A DNA stretch of 64,000 bases from the NCBI RefSeq assembly GCF_004766125.1, contig NZ_SJSA01000002.1, positions 868,001-932,000 on the forward strand, read 5' to 3'. The translations under genes were made by a program, and so were the position numbers. The notes under the pieces are model-generated. The model was not told the origin of the DNA. It did no database searches and saw only the letters and a program-made list of their open reading frames with translations. This DNA comes from Duncaniella freteri (GTDB taxonomy: Bacteria > Bacteroidota > Bacteroidia > Bacteroidales > Muribaculaceae). Below are positions 34,605 to 43,160 of the stretch, one piece after another (within the stretch, counting starts at the first letter, position 1; every line of letters starts with the position of its first letter).

Positions 34605-36077
34605 ATGGGACTATTAGACCTCTTCAAAAAGAATTGCAATAAGGAAGTTACCTCACCATCGTCACCAATGGACGAATCTTGTTCCTTCGGTGTATGTGAA
34701 ACGTCTCTTGACACGGAATATACGCCTGACAACATCATTACATTAGGAAGGAGAGACATTTTCGTATTCGGTAGTAATCTTGCCGGGCATCATGCTGGTG
34801 GTGCCGCGCGTGTCGCCATAAATCGTTTTGGCGCTATCTGGGGACAGGGTGAAGGATTACAAGGGAATTCATACGCCATTCCAACAATGCAAGGTGGAGT
34901 GGAATCGATTAAGCCATACGTTGAAAGATTCATTGAATTAGCAAAGAGAGAACGGGCTTTGACCTTCTATGTTACAAAGATTGGATGTGGAATCGCTGGT
35001 TTTCAACTAAAGGAGATTGCACCATTGTTCAAGAATGCTCTTGGCCTCTCAAACATACGTCTGCCAAAAGAATTTGTGGATATTATTTGCAGAGACCATG
35101 TTGAAAATGTCATGAGAGAAAACTTATTGACTCATACACATGGTGTTACGAGAACTTTCGCTGATTTGGTGATTGCCAGAAACCAAGTAATGGGATTTCA
35201 ATCCCCTGAAGAGGTGATGTCATACCTTGAGCGATACTTTGATCGGTTCAAAAGGAATGGAGATGATGTGGCGTTTATTGCTGTCAGGATTTTCTGGAAT
35301 ATAATTTACGAAAAGAATCTGTTTGAAGATGGTTGTCTTAATGTAAATATCTTGAAAGAGTCTCTGCTGGGACATGACTCTTACGGTAATGAAATGGACA
35401 AAGCATATGAATTGCATTGTAGAGAGAAACTTTTTAATCTCATCGTATATCTAAATCAGTTCCGCAATTATCGTTCTGCAGAGGAGGTCTTAAATGATGT
35501 AAATCAATCCAGAATAACCCATTTCTCTCATTGTAGTCCGAATTGTGACTACGTTATGTCTCCAATTCGTGCCGGACATGGTTATCCATTATTCTATTTT
35601 GGACGATTTCTTAAAGAGAACTGGAGCAGGATTCAAAAAAAGGACGGGACCTTAGATCCGCATTGTCTTGACGAACTCATGTTCAAAAGGCATGAACGCG
35701 GACTTCGGAAATATGGTCTTGAAGCAGTATTGTCACACGACTATGACCAAAATCCATGTTGGGGTGCATTTATACCCAAGCGTATTGGTTCCGGTCCAGT
35801 GTACATCGGGCTTGAAAAAGGAGGATATGCAACTTCTTGTGGTGAAGGTGCGGGTCCCAATCATATTCCACACTATCTTGAATATACCATAGCAGCTGAG
35901 ATTTTAGAAACAGATCCTTGCTATGAAAATATTCAAGGTTATTACATTCCAAAGTTTGATATATCACTTCCAATTCTTGGGACATGGAGAGAAAATGGAA
36001 TAATGGAGTTTGCAAATCTTGAAGCAAAACGAAAATTTATTACTGAATTAAGGCAAAAGCAAAAGCTTAATCTCTAA
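34605..36077 (+). CDS. Macro-like (A1S_2505-type) domain protein with large C-terminal extension
   Basis: A 490-residue cytoplasmic protein. The N-terminal part (about 40-155) has IFVFGSNLAGHHAGGAARVA, GLQGNSYAIPTM and YVTKIGCGIAGF. This is the pattern of phage/bacterial A1S_2505-like proteins, whose fold is related to macro domains that bind ADP-ribose. The remaining 330 residues, partly helical and including a Cys/His-rich stretch (THFSHCSPNCDYV), match nothing I know. The presence of an ADP-ribosylglycohydrolase in the same run supports a link to ADP-ribose chemistry, but ligand binding is not proven by sequence. Confidence 0.6.
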   Translation: MGLLDLFKKNCNKEVTSPSSPMDESCSFGVCETSLDTEYTPDNIITLGRRDIFVFGSNLAGHHAGGAARVAINRFGAIWGQGEGLQGNSYAIPTMQGGVESIKPYVERFIELAKRERALTFYVTKIGCGIAGFQLKEIAPLFKNALGLSNIRLPKEFVDIICRDHVENVMRENLLTHTHGVTRTFADLVIARNQVMGFQSPEEVMSYLERYFDRFKRNGDDVAFIAVRIFWNIIYEKNLFEDGCLNVNILKESLLGHDSYGNEMDKAYELHCREKLFNLIVYLNQFRNYRSAEEVLNDVNQSRITHFSHCSPNCDYVMSPIRAGHGYPLFYFGRFLKENWSRIQKKDGTLDPHCLDELMFKRHERGLRKYGLEAVLSHDYDQNPCWGAFIPKRIGSGPVYIGLEKGGYATSCGEGAGPNHIPHYLEYTIAAEILETDPCYENIQGYYIPKFDISLPILGTWRENGIMEFANLEAKRKFITELRQKQKLNL

Positions 36078-36087
36078 AGATATAAAT

Positions 36088-36855
36088 ATGATATTCAGTC
36101 TTCTAAAGAAAATATTTGGGTGTAAGAAAGTTTTATCAAATGATGCACCACCCACTTCGGAAATTTGCATGAATGAGCTCATTGACAAAACTCCTATGCC
36201 AATGAGCATCAATTGGGATAATCTTGTAAGCCATTTGATTGAGGATGGTTATACGCTTGATCATTTCGACATACATGATTTGAGAATTGTCGCCGGAAAT
36301 AAAATACTAACAATTATATATGACAGGTGTGAGTTGGGACTTCACAGTTTTGGCATCTATGATTATTGCTCTACATCAGATGAAGAAGGCCATAAATTGA
36401 TGGCACAAATCATCCGTGAAAACGAAAATGACGCATATAAATCACTAATAATCGAGTCCTCGGACAATGAGTTTTGGATTAACGTTTCAGATTGCACCAA
36501 TCGTGGGGCTGGGATACATCATGGATTGCATGACCAAATGATTGATGTATTTGAGCCAATTATACTAAAATTTATAAAGGACAATGCGATAGACAATAAC
36601 GTTGGATTGTGTATGTCGTATGGATGTGGTGGCACTTCTGATAGCGCGCAATTTCTATGTAAGAAACTAAAAAATCTGGGGCTGAATATACATATTGCTC
36701 TTATTGAATCATACTGGAGCACGAGCATGGAGAATAAATGTGCATCAGCGTCAGCTCAACTGATAGAATTATCATGCACGTACAGAGAGTTCCAATTCCC
36801 AGAAGTGGATAATATATTTGAACTTATAAGAAACTGTTTAAATTTGATTCAATAA
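36088..36855 (+). CDS. Protein of unknown function, 3' end cut off by an IS element
   Basis: The present frame gives 255 residues, the last eight of which (RNCLNLIQ) are encoded at the junction and in the left end of the inserted IS. If the IS and one TAA copy are removed, the frame runs on as ISNGEISQKILLEPISYLKS, then VISE, and stops at 37770-37772, two bases before the ATG of the radical-SAM gene. The intact protein would have about 272 residues. Features seen: an acidic domain (LDHFDIHDLRIVAGNKILTI), CxxYGCGGTSDSA-like Gly-rich loop and CASASAQLIEL. No family recognised. Loss of about 25 C-terminal residues may inactivate it. Confidence 0.6.
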   Translation: MIFSLLKKIFGCKKVLSNDAPPTSEICMNELIDKTPMPMSINWDNLVSHLIEDGYTLDHFDIHDLRIVAGNKILTIIYDRCELGLHSFGIYDYCSTSDEEGHKLMAQIIRENENDAYKSLIIESSDNEFWINVSDCTNRGAGIHHGLHDQMIDVFEPIILKFIKDNAIDNNVGLCMSYGCGGTSDSAQFLCKKLKNLGLNIHIALIESYWSTSMENKCASASAQLIELSCTYREFQFPEVDNIFELIRNCLNLIQ

Positions 36856-37701
36856 AATTTTTATGGCAGCCAAATCAATCATTTCTTCAGCGACCTCGGT
36901 TGATTCTTCATAATTGCGTGAAAGGCGACGGAACCAGTCAAGCCATGAGAAAGTTCTCTCGACCACCCATCTGAGAGGTTTCGGTATGAATCCCTTAGTC
37001 CCGTTTGGAGTATTGGAAACCTCAAGGCTGATTGCAAAATCTTTTTCAATATCTTTAGCAATCTCCCCTCGGTAACCCCGGTCAACAAGAACCTTTTCAA
37101 GCCGTTCCCACTCTCTGTCTGCTGCATTACACAATGGGTGAGCCTGATGGGAATCATGAACCGATGCACTGCATACTGTCCGGGCAAGAATAAAGCCATT
37201 GCGGTCAACCACTATGTTACGTTTGATGCCCTTGACTTTCTTGTTTGCGTCAAATCCATTGTCACTCTTACGGTTGCCCCATTTAACGCTTTGTGCGTCC
37301 AATGCTCCTACAGAGGGACTTTCTGATTGATTTCGTTTCTTCCTCACCTTTCGTACAAGTTTGTTGAGCAAATGTTCGATTCTACCTTCTTTGGACCACT
37401 TTCGGAAGTAATAGTACACCAGTTGCCACTTGGGATAATCGTGCGGAAGCATCCTCCACTGACATCCTGTGACCAGTAGGTATAATACCGCTTCGAATAG
37501 GCTCCGTAGTGAATTTTTACGTTTGCGACAATCATTTTCGAAGAATACTTTGTTTATATAAGACCATTGACCCTCGGTCAAAAGTGTCTGATAGAGATTG
37601 ATTCTATGCATGTGAACAATGTTTTTCTCCTTCAACACTTTGGCTGAGGGTTTGTTATGCCCTATAACATTTTTTCAATTCTAATTTTAAACAGTTTCTA
37701 A
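36827..37701 (-). mobile_element. IS5-family insertion sequence, 869 bp with TAA target duplication
   Basis: The element spans 36830-37698. Both ends read GAAACTGTTTAAA inward, with further imperfect matches (TTTGATTCAA on the left, ATTAGAATTGAA on the right). Direct TAA copies at 36827-36829 and 37699-37701 are the 3-bp target duplication typical of several IS5-family groups. One transposase frame fills it on the minus strand. Both ends and the duplication are intact, so it is a recent, probably active insertion. Confidence 0.93.
36838..37611 (-). CDS. IS5-family DDE transposase
   Basis: A 257-residue transposase read from the ATG at 37611 (MHRINLYQTLLTEGQWSYIN); a GTG nine codons upstream is an alternative start. 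The N-terminal domain of unknown function 4096 type (FEAVLYLLVTGCQWRMLPHD) is followed by the DDE catalytic core: Asp in VGALDAQSVKWGN, Asp in KVLVDRGYRGEI and Glu in RWVVERTFSWLDWFRRL. A single uninterrupted frame suggests it is functional. Its stop codon lies inside the terminal repeat. Confidence 0.92.
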   Translation of the reverse strand: MHRINLYQTLLTEGQWSYINKVFFENDCRKRKNSLRSLFEAVLYLLVTGCQWRMLPHDYPKWQLVYYYFRKWSKEGRIEHLLNKLVRKVRKKRNQSESPSVGALDAQSVKWGNRKSDNGFDANKKVKGIKRNIVVDRNGFILARTVCSASVHDSHQAHPLCNAADREWERLEKVLVDRGYRGEIAKDIEKDFAISLEVSNTPNGTKGFIPKPLRWVVERTFSWLDWFRRLSRNYEESTEVAEEMIDLAAIKILLNQI

Positions 37702-37773
37702 GTAATGGAGAGATTTCACAAAAAATATTATTGGAACCAATCTCTTATCTTAAATCGGTAATATCAGAATAAT

Positions 37774-38658
37774 ATGTGCACAATAATATTCGGTAAGCAT
37801 ATTCAATTGAAGTCGATGAGTTGTGCTCATGGACATTGCCGGCCTCAACCTATTCCTAAAGCAGTCAATCTATTCGTAAAGGTTACTGATTGTTGCAATG
37901 CCCGCTGCGCTTTCTGCTCAAATGGCGATCGACATAATAATATAGTAGAATTTAATCATACTAAGTTATGGGAGGTAGTTGATGAACTAAGGAACAAAGA
38001 GGTGATTATCAATCGTATCAATTTAACAGGTGGTGAGCCTTCCGTATATCCGGAAATAGTAAACCAAATCCTTGAGGTTGCCACCTTAGAGCAATACCAC
38101 AATATACATTTACATCTGAACACAAACGGACTGCTACCGGCTTCGCAAGTAATGATGCGATATCCTCGTTGGAACTCCATTTCGATATCTGTGCATCATT
38201 ACAACCAAGATAAGTTGTCCGAGATATACGGTGTTCCTATTTCCAAAAGTGCATTGGCGTTTGATAATATAGATTTGGAGAGGGTTAATGCCAGCTGTAA
38301 TTTAATTCGAGACTACATAGATAGTACTTCGGAGGTTGAAAAGATGATGAAGTTCGCCATTTCGCTTGGATTGCCGCGAATCGGATTTGTTTCTCTTATG
38401 AAAGTAAACAAGTATTGTAAGGAAAGATATGTCGATTTTGATGAAATAGACTTCACCTCAATACCTCATCTATACTTTACAGAGAGCCGAAACCGAGGAG
38501 TCGACTGTAAATGTAGCAACTATCTGTATAATCACGATGGACGAATTTTGGAGGTATATATGCGCAACTACGCCAATCCCAATTATTGTGAATCATCATT
38601 GATGTATGATGGCCAATTTTTAAGACAGGGATTCCACGATGACAACATCATATATTGA
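37774..38658 (+). CDS. Radical SAM protein
   Basis: A 294-residue radical SAM enzyme. The cluster-binding motif CCNARCAFCSN (CxxxCxxC, about residues 38-46) is followed by the GGE-type SAM-binding motif INLTGGEPSVYPEI and HLHLNTNG. A second Cys-rich spot near the end (RGVDCKCSNYLYNHDG) could bind an extra cluster. The substrate is unknown. It lay two bases after the upstream gene before the IS came in and overlaps the next radical SAM gene by 20 bp, so the pair probably acts on one pathway. Confidence 0.85.
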   Translation: MCTIIFGKHIQLKSMSCAHGHCRPQPIPKAVNLFVKVTDCCNARCAFCSNGDRHNNIVEFNHTKLWEVVDELRNKEVIINRINLTGGEPSVYPEIVNQILEVATLEQYHNIHLHLNTNGLLPASQVMMRYPRWNSISISVHHYNQDKLSEIYGVPISKSALAFDNIDLERVNASCNLIRDYIDSTSEVEKMMKFAISLGLPRIGFVSLMKVNKYCKERYVDFDEIDFTSIPHLYFTESRNRGVDCKCSNYLYNHDGRILEVYMRNYANPNYCESSLMYDGQFLRQGFHDDNIIY

Positions 38659-39970
38659 CATTGAGAGTCTGTTTGAATCAAGGAAAAACAATCCTTTGTT
38701 CAATACTTCGTATCCAATCTCTCCAAAGGATTGGGTCGAATACAGCGTGTCCGGAGAACTACCATTTGAGGCAATTAAGCCTATGGCGTTCTATGTGCAT
38801 ATTCCTTTTTGCGAGCAAATATGTTCGTTTTGTGAATACACCCGGATATGTGTTCCATCAAAAGAAATGCAATTCAGATATATAAAAGCCCTTATCTCGG
38901 ATATTGAAATATTTATCAGGCAATATCCTGAAATAAAACTATATGGCTTTGACATAGGGGGTGGAACGCCGACGTCGTTATGCGACAAGGCTTTCTCCAT
39001 GCTGTTGGATGAATATCAAAATTTAATTTCTCGCGTACTTCTAACCGCAGACTATGAGCCAAGCATTGAAGCCACGTTCCAGACTCTATCTGATGAGAAA
39101 ATTTCCGTAATTGGAAAAGCCGGGATTTCAAGAATCTCGTTAGGCATTCAGTCTGTGGTAGAATCTGTAGTGAATCCGCTGCACAGGCAAAATGTTGATG
39201 CGACAGCAATGAAGGAAACTATCGACAAGATTCACGCCACTAAAATCAAGAAAGTAAATCTGGATCTTATGTATGGGTTGCCGGGACAGACCGCCGATAC
39301 AATACGCAATGATCTTGAAACAATATCATTCCTGAATCCCGAACAAGTTACTGTGTATGAATTCCGAACTAATCAAGTTGGCTCTGCCTTTTCGGTGAAC
39401 AGCGAAACATCTTATGAGCAATACTGTCTTTTATACGATGGTCTCATCCGACTTGGATACAAAAGCGACTTCGGTCAGAATACATTCAGCAAAGATACCG
39501 GGGACTACGGCGTTTCGTCATATCTCAGGCATAGAATGTTGGATAGATGGCAATATAAAGGATTTGGCATTTCAGCACAAAGTATGTCAATGAACGGTTT
39601 GTCCTACAATATAGGGAAAAATGACGGAAGCATCTTGACGCAAATCGGATTCAATGACTCTTATGAACCAAACATCTACTATTCGTTGCCCAAACAAGAA
39701 CTCCTTGCAAAATTCATTGCCATATCCGGATATTCTGGTGGGTTCTCTCTGCCAACGGCCAATCAAATAATGGATGGTCAATTCGTGTCAATATACACCG
39801 ATGTGCTGAAATTCCTTTATGATAAAAATTTAATTACTTGTTCCGGAGATAGAATACAAATTTCAAAGGAAGGATTCAGATACTATGGTGCGATTCTTTC
39901 AATGTTCTATCCAATTAACAACATCGAGGCATACGCGAACAACCAGAACCCTTCATATCTTCATAAATGA
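38639..39970 (+). CDS. HemN/HemW-like radical SAM protein
   Basis: A 443-residue enzyme. AFYVHIPFCEQICSFCEYTR carries the CxxxCxxC motif in the HemN/HemW context (YxHIPFC), and GFDIGGGTPTSL is the matching GGGTP motif. RISLGIQSVVESVVNPLHRQ and NLDLMYGLPGQTADTIRNDL are also HemW-like. Host HemW is a haem chaperone, but divergent paralogues often act in natural-product or cofactor chemistry. The clustering with another radical SAM gene and an envelope protein favours a special role over haem metabolism; the substrate is unknown. Confidence 0.82.
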   Translation: MTTSYIDIESLFESRKNNPLFNTSYPISPKDWVEYSVSGELPFEAIKPMAFYVHIPFCEQICSFCEYTRICVPSKEMQFRYIKALISDIEIFIRQYPEIKLYGFDIGGGTPTSLCDKAFSMLLDEYQNLISRVLLTADYEPSIEATFQTLSDEKISVIGKAGISRISLGIQSVVESVVNPLHRQNVDATAMKETIDKIHATKIKKVNLDLMYGLPGQTADTIRNDLETISFLNPEQVTVYEFRTNQVGSAFSVNSETSYEQYCLLYDGLIRLGYKSDFGQNTFSKDTGDYGVSSYLRHRMLDRWQYKGFGISAQSMSMNGLSYNIGKNDGSILTQIGFNDSYEPNIYYSLPKQELLAKFIAISGYSGGFSLPTANQIMDGQFVSIYTDVLKFLYDKNLITCSGDRIQISKEGFRYYGAILSMFYPINNIEAYANNQNPSYLHK

Positions 39971-39979
39971 AAAATATTG

Positions 39980-41158
39980 ATGATACCCTTTATGGATAAA
40001 ATAAAAGATTGGATTCTAAAGCACAAACTATTTCTCATCACCTTAACCATACTGGTATTGATTAAGGTCGTGTGGGTTGCATGGGGGTGTTGGAGCATTG
40101 GAAAGCATGAGAAAGAGAAGAATGATATTCTTCAGCGAAAGAATTGGCTCGTAGATAAAATTGTCGTTGAGCCTCGACAGTTGTTGAAGGAAATGCCGGG
40201 AGGATTGGGACTGCAATTTCAAGGCGAATGGGCATTGTATTCCTGCTCTATGTTTTCAAAGGCTTTTTCTAACATTTCGATTCTTTATCCCGAAACCAAA
40301 CAGGAATCAATAAATACAATAGATAGCCTCATTCAGATAGTTAAATCTCCGGAACTGAGACTATATGACAAGATGCGTTGGGGAGAAGATCCGTTAGATT
40401 CGATTGCCGGAGATAAGAGCCATATATCATATCTGAGCCATTTGGCATGGATGATAGGCAACTATCGCAAAATCGGCGGAGGTGATAATTACAACGCGCT
40501 CCATGACTCACTTTGTAAAGCGATGAATCGCCGGATACTGGAGTCTGAATGTATGAATCTTCCTACATATCCCGGTGAGGACATATACATACCCGATATG
40601 CTCGTTGCCATTGTAGCGCTCACAGATTATGCCCAGCTAAACAATGGGAAATACCAAAACACCGTCAACCGTTGGATTCAACGGGCTAAATCGGAATGGA
40701 TTGACAGCGAAACAGGGTTGCTCCGCTCTTTTCTCCCTCTTGATGGTAACACCTCTGTACTGTCACCAATCAAGGGATCCTATTCAACTCTCAACACATA
40801 TTACCTCACGCAGATAGACTCGGAATTTGCTAAAGAGCAATACTCACATCTCAAAGAAGCTTTTCTGAAAGATTCATGGCTGACCGGATTCAAGGAATAT
40901 CCCGATGGCAGTGGCTTTCTTGGAATGGATATGGATGCCGGGCCTATAATCTTCGGGCTTAGTCCGTCAGGCACAGCCTTCGGCATAGGCTGTGCCACAT
41001 ATTTCAACGACACTGACCTACGAAAACATCTGCTAAAAACCGCTGAAATCGCAGGTCATACAGTATCATGGAATGGTAAGCGACGCTATCTTCTCGCCAA
41101 TATAGCCTTAGTCGGAGAAACCATAACCCTTGCAATGCGAACAAATTGTATAAAATAA
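39980..41158 (+). CDS. Membrane-anchored alpha-barrel-like protein of unknown function
   Basis: A 392-residue protein with one N-terminal membrane helix (about 15-35); ATG codons at 39980 and 39992 are both possible starts. The rest looks like a helical (alpha/alpha) barrel: LGLQFQGEWALYSCSMFSKA, LSHLAWMIGNYRKIGGGDNY, YTLNTYYLTQ-like and GMDMDAGPIIFGLSPSGTAF. The last motif recalls linalool dehydratase-isomerase and other six-hairpin enzymes. No active site can be named. It starts 9 bp after the HemW-like gene, so it may process the product of the radical SAM pair. Confidence 0.5.
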   Translation: MIPFMDKIKDWILKHKLFLITLTILVLIKVVWVAWGCWSIGKHEKEKNDILQRKNWLVDKIVVEPRQLLKEMPGGLGLQFQGEWALYSCSMFSKAFSNISILYPETKQESINTIDSLIQIVKSPELRLYDKMRWGEDPLDSIAGDKSHISYLSHLAWMIGNYRKIGGGDNYNALHDSLCKAMNRRILESECMNLPTYPGEDIYIPDMLVAIVALTDYAQLNNGKYQNTVNRWIQRAKSEWIDSETGLLRSFLPLDGNTSVLSPIKGSYSTLNTYYLTQIDSEFAKEQYSHLKEAFLKDSWLTGFKEYPDGSGFLGMDMDAGPIIFGLSPSGTAFGIGCATYFNDTDLRKHLLKTAEIAGHTVSWNGKRRYLLANIALVGETITLAMRTNCIK

Positions 41159-41178
41159 ATCTTTTAATCTACCGATAC

Positions 41179-41517
41179 ATGAGCTTTTTAGCAACAATTG
41201 TATATATCATATTAGGTTTCATTATTATTGCGATAGTATTCATCTGCATTATAGTTTTAATGATGTACTGCGTAGCTTCAGGTATTGCATACAAAAAAGA
41301 AACTGAAATTTCTGCATGGGATTATTGGGAAACTCATAAGAGTAAATCATGGACTGAACTGTCAGGCGAAGAAAAAGAAAAGATGTTGATTGCAAACCTT
41401 ATAATTGCAGATGATGTAGGAGCCGTAGTAACTAAAGAAAAGCTCACTATTATGTTGGAGGAACAATTGCCAATTTCAGAACCTCATGTTGGATTAAGTT
41501 ATCCGATGGATTACTAA
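41179..41517 (+). CDS. Small membrane protein
   Basis: A 112-residue protein from the ATG at 41179 (MSFLATIVYIILGFIIIAIV). One long membrane segment (about 5-35) is followed by a charged cytoplasmic part (WDYWETHKSKSWTELSGEEK). No family recognised. It is the last plus-strand gene before the convergent DUF3873-PcfJ-PcfK block, and a hairpin terminator follows its stop. Confidence 0.55.
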   Translation: MSFLATIVYIILGFIIIAIVFICIIVLMMYCVASGIAYKKETEISAWDYWETHKSKSWTELSGEEKEKMLIANLIIADDVGAVVTKEKLTIMLEEQLPISEPHVGLSYPMDY

Positions 41518-41525
41518 TGGTATTC

Positions 41526-41553
41526 GCCGCCTCTAAAGGCGGCCGAAATTTTT
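41526..41553 (+). terminator. Terminator between convergent operons
   Basis: GCCGCCT (41526-41532) pairs with AGGCGGC (41537-41543) around CTAA, followed by CGAAATTTTT. It ends the plus-strand run. A second hairpin, AGCGGTGCA (41574-41582) with TGCACCGCT (41597-41605), lies beyond it, between the two convergent genes. Confidence 0.75.
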
Positions 41554-41628
41554 GGAAATTTTGAGAGTAAATCAGCGGTGCAACTCTTCACAGGGCTGCA
41601 CCGCTTTGGCGTATATTACGACTATTGG

Positions 41629-41835
41629 CTATTTTTTCTTGGCGAGCCATTCGTCTCGCTTCTGTCGGCACTCTTTAAGGGTGGGTGCTACCACGGAGAA
41701 TAGTTCGCCATACTCGGTACGATAATCATACATAATTTGTTCCACTCGTTCACCTCTATGAGTATAGTAGAAGGCTTCGTATTGCTCTTGACCTCTCTGC
41801 GTGGTCGATATTCCGTTTTGTGTCATGTGTGTCAT
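41629..41835 (-). CDS. DUF3873-type small protein
   Basis: A 68-residue soluble protein. The segments QRGQEQYEAFYYTHRGERVE, YDYRTEYGELFSVVAPTL and ECRQKRDEWLAKKK match DUF3873, a short family found near PcfJ-like genes in Bacteroides mobile elements. No function is known. It lies downstream of pcfJ on the same strand, with a hairpin (41853-41877) between them. Confidence 0.72.
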   Translation of the reverse strand: MTHMTQNGISTTQRGQEQYEAFYYTHRGERVEQIMYDYRTEYGELFSVVAPTLKECRQKRDEWLAKKK

Positions 41836-41852
41836 AGCTGGTGGGGTATTGT

Positions 41853-41877
41853 GACCTCCACCGGTGCGGTGGAGGTC
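41853..41877 (-). terminator. Strong hairpin after pcfJ
   Basis: GACCTCCACC (41853-41862) pairs perfectly with GGTGGAGGTC (41868-41877) around a 5-nt loop. It lies 9 bp after the PcfJ stop (minus strand). No T-run follows, so it may act as an RNA stabiliser or attenuator rather than a full terminator. Confidence 0.55.
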
Positions 41878-41886
41878 GGATTAAAC

Positions 41887-43149
41887 TTATGCTCTCTTTC
41901 TCTCGGCTATCATCTTGATATTGTCGCTGATGATTTGGGCAATGCGGTCTTGATATTGGCAGACCTTGTTGGCAAATGCCCTGCATTGAATGATTGAGTA
42001 GTCTTTGAGGGAGATTTCAATCGTGGCGATTGTCTTGTCCTTGATTTTGGCGGTGAATACCAATGTGTTCTCTTTGAGGTAGTAGGATGATGAACCTACG
42101 CAGATGTGCTGACGGCTTCCCTCATCGTAATACTCGGCTACGGAGTTGAGGGTATGGACAACGATTTCTCCGTCTGTCATCACCAATCCGGTGTATCTGC
42201 CTTTGAGTTCCTCAAACTTGGCTTCATCTTCCTCCGCTCTCTTGCGGTCTTTCTCTCTCTGCTCCTTGATACGCTGACGTTCAGCCTTTGCCACATATTC
42301 ATCGTGTACGGCTTTAAGGTCTTTTGGCGCTACCAACGTGGGGGAATGGAGGTCTCTGCCCATTCTATCCAACATCTTGATGTAGTCAAACCACATCTGC
42401 GGGTCGTCAATCTTGTAACCTGCCCTGCGTGCCACCTTGATTGTGTCCCAATATTTGTCAACCTCTTTAGGGTGGTGGCAGAGGTAGCGGAACAACCCTC
42501 CCTCTCCGGCTTTCATCAGAGTTTCAGCCTTGGGGTTGGTGAGCAACTGCTGAAACATAGTCACGGGGTGAGCGCCATAGGCATACGTTGTGTATCCGTT
42601 GCGCTTGATTGTGTCAGTCACCTTGATTCGGGGATATACCCATTGGTTGGCGATGTGCCAAAATGCGTCATTGTCGTGTCTGATTTCCAATGGAGAGCCG
42701 AAAGCGAATGAGTCAATGTAGTGACCTAATGTGCGCTGAAGCCCTACAACTGTGGTGTGTCCGTGCTTGTCAATCCAATAGGAGCCGATTTCAACAAAGC
42801 CGGGATTTGCCTTCATACCCTTGCGGAACTCCACAATCATCAGAAACATTCGGATTACTTGAAAACCCTTGACTGCGGTGATGATGTTGAAGTATGACCT
42901 CTCCCTTACAACTCGCTGAGTGGTAGCCTTGACCTCAACCTTTGCGCCACAATGTGGACAACGACACATTCCTTCCTCGGCTTCCCATTCGTGACCACAT
43001 ATCAGACATACGGCTTTCCCTTTCTTGAATTTAAGGGCATAGTTGTCGATTGTATGGGTCAGTGCCCACTGCTTTTGGGCGGTGGTGAGTGGGCGAAGCT
43101 GCCCACTCATTGCCAATATCTGCTCTTGCTTCTTGTTTCTCGGTTTCAT
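41887..43149 (-). CDS. PcfJ-like protein
   Basis: A 420-residue protein. A zinc ribbon near residues 47-68 (CLICGHEWEAEEGMCRCPHC) is followed by a region with FNIITAVKGFQVIRMFLMIV and WIDKHGHTTVVGLQRTLGHY. A charged coiled stretch (about 290-325) and the C-terminal PcfJ signature (SVAEYYDEGSRQHICVGSSS, IQCRAFANKVCQYQDRI) complete it. PcfJ proteins are named after plasmid pCF10 and are common on conjugative elements; the molecular role is not established. It follows pcfK by 11 bp. Confidence 0.85.
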   Translation of the reverse strand: MKPRNKKQEQILAMSGQLRPLTTAQKQWALTHTIDNYALKFKKGKAVCLICGHEWEAEEGMCRCPHCGAKVEVKATTQRVVRERSYFNIITAVKGFQVIRMFLMIVEFRKGMKANPGFVEIGSYWIDKHGHTTVVGLQRTLGHYIDSFAFGSPLEIRHDNDAFWHIANQWVYPRIKVTDTIKRNGYTTYAYGAHPVTMFQQLLTNPKAETLMKAGEGGLFRYLCHHPKEVDKYWDTIKVARRAGYKIDDPQMWFDYIKMLDRMGRDLHSPTLVAPKDLKAVHDEYVAKAERQRIKEQREKDRKRAEEDEAKFEELKGRYTGLVMTDGEIVVHTLNSVAEYYDEGSRQHICVGSSSYYLKENTLVFTAKIKDKTIATIEISLKDYSIIQCRAFANKVCQYQDRIAQIISDNIKMIAERKRA

Positions 43150-43160
43150 AGTCGTATGCT

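Noticed and set aside
42106..42711. Plus-strand frame of 201 codons opposite pcfJ
   Set aside because: It lies fully inside pcfJ on the other strand, and the product has no recognisable pattern.
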